5,323 nt of DNA from Oscillospiraceae bacterium. GTDB lineage: Bacteria > Bacillota > Clostridia > Oscillospirales > UBA929. The stretch's first letter is position 1; each line of letters starts with the position of its first letter. Positions 1 to 5,323 of this stretch are shown here, one piece after another. The notes under the pieces are model-generated. The model worked only from the letters and a program-made list of their open reading frames with translations, made no database searches and was not told where the DNA came from. The stretch spans positions 1 through 5,323 of the forward strand of contig WRLJ01000133.1 in NCBI GenBank assembly GCA_009777685.1. The letters are read 5' to 3'. The translations under genes and the position numbers were made by a program.

Positions 1-1
1 G

Positions 2-889
2 CTGGAGGGCGCGAAGGTCCTGGCCTGCGTCGAGATCATGCCGCGCTCGGGCGGCTTGACCCGCAATCTCGTCCAATGCCTGCACGACTACGATATCCCC
101 CTGTACCTCTCGCACACCGTCACGGAAATCCGCGGCAGACAGCGCGTGGAGCAGGCGGTCGTCAGCAGGGTGGACGAAGACCGCCGCGCGATTCCGGGCA
201 CGGAGATCGTCTTCGACTGCGACACCGTGCTGTTCTCGGTCGGACTGATCCCCGAAAACGAGCTGGCGCGGGCGGCGGGCATCGAAATCGACGGCGGCAC
301 GGGCGGCCCTGTCGTCAGCGGCGGCACGGAAACCTCCATTCCGGGGATATTTGCCTGCGGCAACGCGGTGCGCGTTCATGACATCGTCGACTCCGTGACG
401 GCGGAGGGCGAGCGGGCCGGAGCCGCCGCCGCCCGCTACGCGCGGGGCAATCCCTCCGGGCCGCTTCCGTCCGGGCGCGCCGATGGGCCGGACAGCGCGG
501 GCCACAAGGGCGGGAGCCTCCCGGCGGGAGACGGCGGGCCGGAAACGAGTCTGGTCTGCGTCGTCTGTCCCAAAGGCTGTCTCCTCAAGGCGCTCAAGGA
601 AGACGGGGATATCCGCGTGACCGGTCAGAGCTGCGGGCGCGGCGAAGCCTACGCGAGGGACGAGCTGACCCGTCCCGCCCGCGTCCTGACCTCCACCGTG
701 AAAATTACCGGCGCGCCGCTCCGCCGCTGTCCGGTCAAAACCCGGTCCGCCATCCCGAAACGGCTCATTTTCGACGCGATGCGTTTGCTGGACGCCGTGG
801 AGCTGACCTCCCCCGTCGAGGAGGGAACCGTCGTCGCCGGGGATATCGGCGGCACGGGGATTCCGTGGGTCACGACACGGGATATGTGA
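2..889 (+). CDS. FAD-dependent pyridine nucleotide oxidoreductase fused to a C-terminal DUF1667 domain (5'-partial)
   Basis: The reading frame is open from the left edge, so the N-terminus with the first FAD-binding motif is missing; the ATG at 38 is internal. About 295 residues are visible. Residues 1-149 are the C-terminal part of a pyridine nucleotide-disulphide oxidoreductase-type fold. They include the VGLIPENELA stretch and the FAD-contacting segment TSIPGIFACGNAVRVHD, followed by the EGERAGAAAA helix. A Gly/Pro/Ser-rich linker (about 449-550) leads to a DUF1667 domain with CVVCPKGC (Cys codons at 557, 566, 578), a fourth Cys at 632 in GQSCGRGEAY, and the usual PVKT...IPK and PVEEGTVV stretches. 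Relatives of both parts are normally separate proteins encoded beside a GlpA-like glycerol-3-phosphate dehydrogenase in Firmicutes. A role in passing electrons from glycerol-3-phosphate oxidation is therefore inferred from context. It lies 13 bases upstream of glpK, probably in the same operon. Family assignment is firm; exact substrate is unknown. Confidence 0.88.
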   Translation: MEGAKVLACVEIMPRSGGLTRNLVQCLHDYDIPLYLSHTVTEIRGRQRVEQAVVSRVDEDRRAIPGTEIVFDCDTVLFSVGLIPENELARAAGIEIDGGTGGPVVSGGTETSIPGIFACGNAVRVHDIVDSVTAEGERAGAAAARYARGNPSGPLPSGRADGPDSAGHKGGSLPAGDGGPETSLVCVVCPKGCLLKALKEDGDIRVTGQSCGRGEAYARDELTRPARVLTSTVKITGAPLRRCPVKTRSAIPKRLIFDAMRLLDAVELTSPVEEGTVVAGDIGGTGIPWVTTRDM

Positions 890-894
890 AGGAG
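889..894 (+). promoter_or_regulatory. Ribosome binding site that decides the glpK start
   Basis: AAGGAG begins on the last base of the upstream stop codon (TGA 887-889) and lies 8 bases before ATG 903. An in-frame GTG at 894 would start inside this site and has no Shine-Dalgarno of its own, so ATG 903 is preferred. Overlap of the ribosome site with the preceding stop fits translation of both genes from one message. Confidence 0.8.
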
Positions 895-902
895 TGACGC
901 TC

Positions 903-2393
903 ATGCAACGGTATATCCTCTCCCTCGACCAGGGAACCACCAGCTCGCGCGCGGTCTTGTTCGACGCCGGGCAGAGCATCGCCGGCATCGCGCAGAAGGA
1001 ATATCCGCAAATCTACCCGCGCGAGGGCTGGGTCGAGCATGACCCGATGGAGATATACGCCTCCCAGACCGCGGTGATGGCGGAGGTCCTCGGGCAGAGC
1101 GGCGTCCGGGCGGAGGAGATCGCCGCCATCGGCATCGCCAACCAGCGCGAGACCACGCTCGTCTGGGAACGGGACACGGGGCGGCCCGTGTACAACGCCA
1201 TCGTCTGGCAATGCCGCCGGACCGCCGGCATCATCGACCGGCTGGCGGCGGAGGGTCTGACCGCTCACATCCGCCAGACCACCGGCTTGATTCCCGACGC
1301 GTACTTTTCCGGCTCCAAAATCGCGTGGATTCTGGACCATACGGACGGCGCGCGGGACCGGGCGCGGCGCGGCGAGCTTTTGTTCGGCACGGCGGACACC
1401 TGGCTGCTCTGGAAGCTGACCGGCGGCAGGGTACACGCCACCGACTACACCAACGCCTCGCGCACGATGATTTTCGATATCCACAAGCTGGATTGGGACG
1501 GCACGCTGCTGGAGGCGCTGGATATCCCCCGCGCGATGCTGCCCGAGGTCAAGGCCTCCAGCGGGATATACGGCTATACGGACGTGAACGGCGTGCAAAT
1601 CCCCATCGCGGGGGTCGCGGGCGACCAGCAGGCGGCCCTGTTCGGGCAATGCTGCTTTGACAAGGGGGAGGCCAAAAACACCTACGGCACGGGATGCTTT
1701 CTGCTGATGAACACCGGCGGAACGGCCTGCCGCAGTCAAAACGGCCTTCTGACCACCCTCGCGGCGGGAACCGGGGCAACGCCGCCATACGCGCTGGAGG
1801 GCAGCGTGTTCATCGGCGGCGCGGTCATCCAGTGGCTGCGCGACAATATACGCTTTTTTTCCGAAAGCCGGGACGCGGAGTTCCACGCCGCCCAGGTGGA
1901 GGACACGGGCGGGGTATACCTGGTTCCCGCCTTTACGGGGCTGGGCGCGCCGCACTGGGATATGTACGCGCGCGGCTGTATCGTGGGCCTCACGCGCGGC
2001 ACACGGCGCGAACACATCATCCGCGCGGCGGAGGAGTCCATCGCCTACCAGTGCCATGACCTGATTCAGGCGATGGAGCGCGACATCGGCCATCCCATCA
2101 CCGAGATCAAGGCCGACGGCGGCGCGTCCCGCGACGGCCTGCTGATGCAGTTCCAGGCCGACATCGCCGGAAAGGCCGTGCGCCGCCCCGTGATCCGCGA
2201 AACGACCGCGCTGGGCGCGGCGTATCTGGCCGGGCTGGCCGTCGGCGTGTGGGGCGGCACGGAGGAGATCAAACGGCTCTGGCATTGCGAGGCGACCTTC
2301 ACGCCGCGGATGGAGGAAAGCAAACGCGAGGCCCTGCTCAGCGGCTGGCGCAAGGCGGTCGGCCGCAGTCTAGACTGGGAGGAGAAAACATGA
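903..2393 (+). CDS. glpK: Glycerol kinase
   Basis: ATP-dependent cytoplasmic kinase making sn-glycerol 3-phosphate from glycerol; FGGY family, 496 residues, full family length. The N-terminal nucleotide motif LDQGTTSSRA is at residues 8-17. Glycerol-binding residues by family alignment are R82 and E83 (in ANQRETT), Y134 and the catalytic base D241 (in AGDQQAALFGQ). Other hallmarks are KNTYGTGCF (258-266), FTGLGAPHWD (344-353) and ADGGASRDGLLMQFQAD (404-420). The start ATG 903 is chosen for the AAGGAG site 8 bases upstream. The segment just before the AGDQQ motif (about 221-234) is short. It lacks both the His that HPr phosphorylates in Bacillus/Enterococcus GlpK and the glycine-rich fructose-1,6-bisphosphate loop of E. 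coli GlpK, so neither classic control is apparent. It sits between the oxidoreductase/DUF1667 gene and a phosphoesterase gene whose start overlaps its stop. No GlpF facilitator or GlpP antiterminator is in the window. Identification is secure. Confidence 0.98.
   Translation: MQRYILSLDQGTTSSRAVLFDAGQSIAGIAQKEYPQIYPREGWVEHDPMEIYASQTAVMAEVLGQSGVRAEEIAAIGIANQRETTLVWERDTGRPVYNAIVWQCRRTAGIIDRLAAEGLTAHIRQTTGLIPDAYFSGSKIAWILDHTDGARDRARRGELLFGTADTWLLWKLTGGRVHATDYTNASRTMIFDIHKLDWDGTLLEALDIPRAMLPEVKASSGIYGYTDVNGVQIPIAGVAGDQQAALFGQCCFDKGEAKNTYGTGCFLLMNTGGTACRSQNGLLTTLAAGTGATPPYALEGSVFIGGAVIQWLRDNIRFFSESRDAEFHAAQVEDTGGVYLVPAFTGLGAPHWDMYARGCIVGLTRGTRREHIIRAAEESIAYQCHDLIQAMERDIGHPITEIKADGGASRDGLLMQFQADIAGKAVRRPVIRETTALGAAYLAGLAVGVWGGTEEIKRLWHCEATFTPRMEESKREALLSGWRKAVGRSLDWEEKT
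2377..2384 (+). promoter_or_regulatory. Ribosome binding site for the phosphoesterase gene, inside the glpK end
   Basis: GGGAGGAG lies in the last codons of glpK, with 5 bases between its end and ATG 2390. It decides the start of the next gene. The frame is open further upstream to an ATG at 2249, but the product would begin with residues antisense in character to a secreted protein, whereas ATG 2390 begins directly at a signal peptide. The ATGA overlap (2390-2393) with the glpK stop indicates translational coupling. Confidence 0.85.
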
Positions 2394-4345
2394 AAAGGAA
2401 CCCGCTCAAACGGACGGCCGCGCTCCTGCTGCTGGCCGTACTCATCACGGGGCTTGTCCCCGCGGCGATGTCTTCCCCCGCGCCCGGCACAGAGATTTCC
2501 ATCCTCTTTACGCACGACATGCACGCGCATTTCGATCCGGAGCGTTACCTGGCGGAGGACGGCTCCATCGCCGAGCGCGGCGGCTTTGCGCGCCTGAAAA
2601 CCGCGATAGACAGGGTCAGGGAGCGCTACCCCGATTCGTTCCTGCTGGACGCGGGCGATTTTTCGATGGGCACGCTCTACCAGACCATTTTTCTGGAGGA
2701 AGCGCCGGACCTGCGTCTGATGGGACGGCTGGGCTACGACGCGGCCACGCTGGGCAACCATGAATTCGACTACCGCACGCAAGGACTGACCGACATGCTG
2801 GATGCCGCGCTGGCCAGCGGCGAGCGTCTGCCCGCCCTCGTCAGCGCCAACATCGACTGGGACCGGACGCTGGCCGACGAAGCCCTCGCCGGACCGGCGC
2901 GGGCGCTGAAAGCGGCGATGGAGCGTTACGGCGTTTCCGACTATATCCTCATTGAGAAGGGCGGCGTCAAGGCGGCGGTGTTCGGCTTGCTGGGCAAACA
3001 GGCCGACGCCTACGCGCCGGAGAGCGGCCTGTACTTCAAGGACCCGATCGAGACGGCCAAGGCGGTCGTCGCGCAGATCAAGGCCGATACGGACGCCGAC
3101 CTCATCCTCTGCGTCTCGCACGGCAGACTCAGCTCAAACCCCGCCAACTCCGAGGACGAGCGGCTGGCCGCCGCCGTGCCGGACATCGACGTCATCGTCA
3201 GCGGCCACTCGCATACCTATCTGCGCCAGCCCATCACCGTCGGCCATACGCTGGTCGTCGCCGGGGGCGAGCATACCTATGAGCTGGGCCATCTCAGAAT
3301 CGTCCGGGACGGGGACCGCTGCCGGGTCTCGGGGTATGAGCTGATCCCCATTGACCAAAGCCTGCCGATGGACGGCGAAATCGAGGAAGCCGTCATGGAA
3401 TTCCGTGAGCTGGTGGACCGGTACTACCTGTCCCGCTTCGGCTACCACTTTGACCAGGAGCTGGCCTATACCGGCTTCGGCTTCACGCCCATCGAGCGCT
3501 TTAGCAGCGTGCAGGGCGAGGACACGCTGGGCAATCTGATCGCCGACTCCTACATCGCCGCGGTGAAGAACGCCGAGGGCGGCGGCTACCGGACCGTGGA
3601 CGCGGCGGTTGTGCCGAGCGGCGTCGTGCGCGGCTCGTTTACGGAGGGCGTCATCACCGTGGCGGAGGCGTTTGCCGTCAGCAGTCTGGGCATCGGGCCG
3701 GACAGAATCCCCGGCTATCCGCTGGTCAGCATGTACCTGACCGGAAAAGAGCTGAAGACCGTGGCGGAGATCGACATTTCCGTCTCCACGCTGATGGGCG
3801 CGGCGCGGCTGTATATCTCCGGCCTGACCTATACTTACAATCCCAACCGCCTGCTGCTCAACCGGGTCACGGAGACGCGGCTGACGGACCGGGACGGGAA
3901 CACCTCGGAGATCGACGACAACGCGCTCTACCGCGTCATCGGCGGATTGTACTCCTGCCAGATGATGGGCGAGGTGGAGTCGCAGTCCTTCGGTCTGCTG
4001 AGTGTCACGCCCAAGGACGCAAACGGCGACCCGATCACGGATTTTGAACAGCACATCGTCTATGACGGCGGCGCGGAGCTGAAGGAATGGGTGGCGCTGG
4101 CGCAGTATCTGGAGTCCTTTGAGCCGGTCGGCGGCCTGCCGCGGATTCCCGAGTATTATAACCGGCTCCAGGGGCGCAAGGTGGAGGAAACCGGCCGTTC
4201 GCTCGCCGCGCTGCTGAAAAAGCCGAACAAGATTTTCTTTCTCCTGCTCGGCGTGATTGTATTGGTATTGGCCCTCTTCATCGTCCCGACATGCCTGATC
4301 ATCCGCAAAATCCGCCGCAAAAAGAGGGTGCGGGCCGCGGCTTAA
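2390..4345 (+). CDS. Secreted, membrane-anchored 5'-nucleotidase/metallophosphoesterase family protein (UshA-like)
   Basis: A 651-residue exported phosphoesterase. Residues 1-28 form a signal peptide (basic MKRNPLKR, then a Leu/Ala core). A calcineurin-type metallophosphatase domain spans about 35-300. Its dinuclear metal ligands, by family alignment, are D43 and H45 (THDMHAHF), D90 (GDFSMGT), N123 (GNHEFD), H244 (SHGR), H273 and H275 (GHSHT). The catalytic pair H124/D127 is present. A 5'-nucleotidase C-terminal domain (about 360-575) follows, with GNLIADSY at 381-388, SGVVRGSF at 410-417 and TGKEL at 451-455. One transmembrane helix (about 614-638) and a basic tail (RKIRRKKR) fix it to the outer face of the membrane instead of an LPXTG anchor. 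UshA positions that stack on or bind the nucleotide are not kept, so the substrate may not be a standard nucleotide. The gene overlaps the glpK stop by 4 bases. Family and topology are firm; substrate is not known. Confidence 0.93.
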   Translation: MKRNPLKRTAALLLLAVLITGLVPAAMSSPAPGTEISILFTHDMHAHFDPERYLAEDGSIAERGGFARLKTAIDRVRERYPDSFLLDAGDFSMGTLYQTIFLEEAPDLRLMGRLGYDAATLGNHEFDYRTQGLTDMLDAALASGERLPALVSANIDWDRTLADEALAGPARALKAAMERYGVSDYILIEKGGVKAAVFGLLGKQADAYAPESGLYFKDPIETAKAVVAQIKADTDADLILCVSHGRLSSNPANSEDERLAAAVPDIDVIVSGHSHTYLRQPITVGHTLVVAGGEHTYELGHLRIVRDGDRCRVSGYELIPIDQSLPMDGEIEEAVMEFRELVDRYYLSRFGYHFDQELAYTGFGFTPIERFSSVQGEDTLGNLIADSYIAAVKNAEGGGYRTVDAAVVPSGVVRGSFTEGVITVAEAFAVSSLGIGPDRIPGYPLVSMYLTGKELKTVAEIDISVSTLMGAARLYISGLTYTYNPNRLLLNRVTETRLTDRDGNTSEIDDNALYRVIGGLYSCQMMGEVESQSFGLLSVTPKDANGDPITDFEQHIVYDGGAELKEWVALAQYLESFEPVGGLPRIPEYYNRLQGRKVEETGRSLAALLKKPNKIFFLLLGVIVLVLALFIVPTCLIIRKIRRKKRVRAAA

Positions 4346-4359
4346 TCGCCGTGGCCCGC
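4330..4359. terminator. GC-rich hairpin between convergent genes, possible bidirectional terminator
   Basis: Bases 4330-4341 pair with 4348-4359 to give a 12-bp stem around a 6-base loop, TTAATC. On the plus-strand transcript the only non-Watson-Crick pair is G4337-U4352; on the minus-strand transcript this becomes a C-A mismatch. The loop contains the stop codons of both convergent genes. For minus-strand transcription a run of five T follows 6 bases after the stem (complement of 4319-4323). For plus-strand transcription a T-rich stretch (4370-4379) begins about 10 bases after the stem. Both T tracts lie inside coding sequence of the opposite gene, and the spacing is not ideal, so terminator function is inferred. 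Confidence 0.5.
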
Positions 4360-5220
4360 CGCGCGCACCTTGTTTCTTTCGCTCTCCTTGGTCTGACGCA
4401 GCGCCTCTTCGGCGTCTTCAATCATGCTGTCATACGAATTGTCCGGCAACGGCAGGTCCGTATCGACCCCGATGCTGACCGTCATTTTCGTCCCCGTTCC
4501 GTCCACGCGGGGAATCTCCATCGCCTCGACACCGGCGCGGATCCGCTCCGCGATCTCCAGAGCGCAGGCTCTGTCCGTGTCCGGCAGCAGCGCGACAAAT
4601 TCATCGCCGCCCCAGCGCGCGGCAAAATCGCCGGGGCGGACGAGCCATGCCTCCAGCGCTTTCGCGACGGCCCGCAGCGCGGCGTCGCCCTGCGGATACC
4701 CGTAGGCGTCGTTGTAGCTTTTGAAATGGTCCAGATCAATCACCAGAAGGCTGACCGGCTTTTGCAGCCGCATCGCCCGGCCCCATTCCGACCGCATCCG
4801 GATGGTGCAGCTGCGCCTGTTGGGCAGTTCCGTCAAGGGGTCCAGCGTCTTGATCTGGTTGCGGATTTTCAGCTTGACGACCTCGGGAGAAAACGGCTTG
4901 GCGATGTAATCCGCCGCCCCCAGGATCAATCCCTTTTCCTCGTCGGCGGCTTTTCTAAGCCCCGTGATAAAAATAACGGGGATGTTCCGCGTGATGTCCG
5001 ATTCCTTCAGCGCGGCGATGACGGCGTATCCGTCCATATCCGGCATGACGATGTCCAGCAGAATCACGTCGGGCAAATGCTTCTCCGCCGCGTTGACCGC
5101 GTCTTTCCCGTGCTTGACTGCGTACACGGTGTATTCGGGGCTCAGGATATGCGTGAGCGCCATAATGTTCGAGCCTGCGTCATCCACGATGAGGACGCGG
5201 TTCTTTTTGGGCTCATCCAT
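4342..5220 (-). CDS. Response regulator diguanylate cyclase (receiver + GGDEF)
   Basis: A 292-residue cytoplasmic signalling protein that should make cyclic di-GMP from two GTP under control of phosphorylation. The receiver domain (about 7-122) has the acidic pair D13/D14, phosphoacceptor D56 in LLDIVMPDMDG, T86 and K108 in AKPF. A very short linker leads to the GGDEF domain (about 126-285), which opens with DPLTELPNRR. D162, N170 and D179 match metal and GTP ligands, and the active-site WGGDEF (203-208) is intact. R195-D198 (RPGD), five residues before GGDEF, fits the RxxD inhibitory site for product feedback. The usual GHxxGD reads GYPQGD here. The C-terminal ALYxAKxxGRN motif is changed to ALRQTKESERN. 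The single-receiver layout resembles WspR more than two-receiver PleD. The start is supported by GGAGG 7 bases upstream. No sensor kinase is adjacent, so the input is unknown. Its stop overlaps the convergent gene by 4 bases. Confidence 0.95.
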   Translation of the reverse strand: MDEPKKNRVLIVDDAGSNIMALTHILSPEYTVYAVKHGKDAVNAAEKHLPDVILLDIVMPDMDGYAVIAALKESDITRNIPVIFITGLRKAADEEKGLILGAADYIAKPFSPEVVKLKIRNQIKTLDPLTELPNRRSCTIRMRSEWGRAMRLQKPVSLLVIDLDHFKSYNDAYGYPQGDAALRAVAKALEAWLVRPGDFAARWGGDEFVALLPDTDRACALEIAERIRAGVEAMEIPRVDGTGTKMTVSIGVDTDLPLPDNSYDSMIEDAEEALRQTKESERNKVRAAGHGD

Positions 5221-5227
5221 GATTTTC

Positions 5228-5232
5228 CCTCC
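5228..5232 (-). promoter_or_regulatory. Ribosome binding site of the diguanylate cyclase gene
   Basis: On the minus strand GGAGG lies 7 bases before the ATG whose complement is at 5218-5220. This strong Shine-Dalgarno with good spacing fixes the start. The reading frame has no better upstream candidate. Confidence 0.85.
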
Positions 5233-5277
5233 ATTTCGGTTTGGGGCGGTCCGCGGGTCTCCACATTTTCCATATCA

Positions 5278-5306
5278 TTAAAATTGTACACATTTATTTC
5301 TATAAT
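5278..5306 (+). promoter_or_regulatory. Possible divergent promoter reading out of the window
   Basis: On the plus strand a perfect -10 box TATAAT (5301-5306) is preceded, 17 bases upstream, by TTAAAA (5278-5283), which matches four of six -35 consensus bases. It would drive a gene beyond the right edge. It overlaps the minus-strand promoter almost completely. Because AT-rich promoter DNA often contains chance -10 boxes, and the downstream gene is not visible, this is tentative. Confidence 0.35.
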
Positions 5307-5311
5307 TTCAA
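5283..5311 (-). promoter_or_regulatory. Sigma-A-type promoter for the diguanylate cyclase gene
   Basis: On the minus strand a -35 box TTGAAA (complement of 5306-5311) and a -10 box TACAAT (complement of 5283-5288) are separated by exactly 17 bases. Each box differs from consensus by one base. Transcription should begin near 5276, leaving a leader of about 55 bases before the ATG. That is too short for a full cyclic di-GMP riboswitch. The boxes lie in an AT-rich island in otherwise GC-rich DNA, which supports a real promoter. Confidence 0.7.
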
Positions 5312-5323
5312 GAGCCGCAGACA

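Noticed and set aside
894..902. GTG start three codons earlier for glpK
   Set aside because: The GTG overlaps the ribosome binding site AAGGAG itself, and family members begin close to the LDQGTT motif, as with ATG 903.
870..2285. Long minus-strand open frame of 471 codons antisense to glpK
   Set aside because: The translation is Arg/Gly/Ala/Val-rich with no recognisable domain and lies wholly over a clear glycerol kinase. In GC-rich genes the antisense frame in register with third positions often lacks stops. No ribosome site of note precedes it.
2249..2389. Longer N-terminus for the phosphoesterase starting at ATG 2249
   Set aside because: It would add 47 residues encoded within glpK in a second frame, hiding the signal peptide. 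The strong ribosome site at 2377-2384 and the signal peptide at 2390 favour the shorter form.
2066..4054. Two more long minus-strand frames (about 351 and 306 codons) antisense to glpK and the phosphoesterase gene
   Set aside because: Same GC-bias shadow effect. The composition is unnatural, there are no domains, and they cross the boundary between two convincing plus-strand genes.
5221..5276. Possible cyclic di-GMP riboswitch in the leader of the diguanylate cyclase gene
   Set aside because: The leader is only about 55 bases from the predicted start of transcription, too short for a cyclic di-GMP-I or -II aptamer, and I see no conserved core or strong paired architecture.
4424..5281. Plus-strand open frames opposite the diguanylate cyclase gene
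   Set aside because: They are short, Ser/Arg-rich translations without domains, overlapping a well-supported receiver-GGDEF gene on the other strand.

Overview
The window is GC-rich throughout its coding regions, with strong G/C preference at third codon positions. It is tightly packed, with Shine-Dalgarno sites matching a low-complexity Gram-positive 16S tail. The protein types are a flavin oxidoreductase carrying a DUF1667 tail beside glycerol kinase, a membrane-anchored 5'-nucleotidase-family enzyme and a receiver-GGDEF protein. Together these suggest a high-GC member of the Clostridia (Oscillospiraceae-like). This is inferred from protein style and gene context only; no rRNA or other marker gene is present.

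Layout: a plus-strand cluster of three genes fills 2-4345. The first is cut by the left edge. It is the C-terminal part of an FAD/NAD-linked oxidoreductase joined in frame by a Gly/Pro-rich linker to a four-cysteine DUF1667 domain. After 13 bases comes glpK (glycerol kinase). Its stop overlaps the start of a secreted, C-terminally membrane-anchored calcineurin-type phosphoesterase/5'-nucleotidase homologue. The spacing and overlap indicate one transcript, whose promoter lies outside the window to the left. A convergent minus-strand gene (4342-5220) encodes a single-receiver diguanylate cyclase. Its stop codon and that of the nucleotidase gene share the palindrome TTAA, which sits in the loop of a GC-rich hairpin that may act as a two-way terminator. 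The right end (5221-5323) is an AT-rich intergenic region. It holds a good sigma-A-type promoter for the cyclase gene and a possible overlapping promoter firing the other way, out of the window.

How the genes fit together: the oxidoreductase/DUF1667 protein probably serves glycerol-3-phosphate oxidation with an upstream GlpA-like dehydrogenase, and GlpK supplies glycerol-3-phosphate. The surface phosphoesterase, translationally coupled to glpK, could release alcohol or phosphate from extracellular phosphoesters; that link is a hypothesis. The diguanylate cyclase is transcribed independently and has no visible functional tie to the glycerol genes. No RNA genes, mobile elements, CRISPR arrays or long repeats were seen. 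Most of the window is recognisable metabolism and signalling. The unusual points are the domain fusion, the glpK-phosphoesterase coupling, the diverged phosphoesterase pocket, the shared-stop hairpin and the overlapping divergent promoters.
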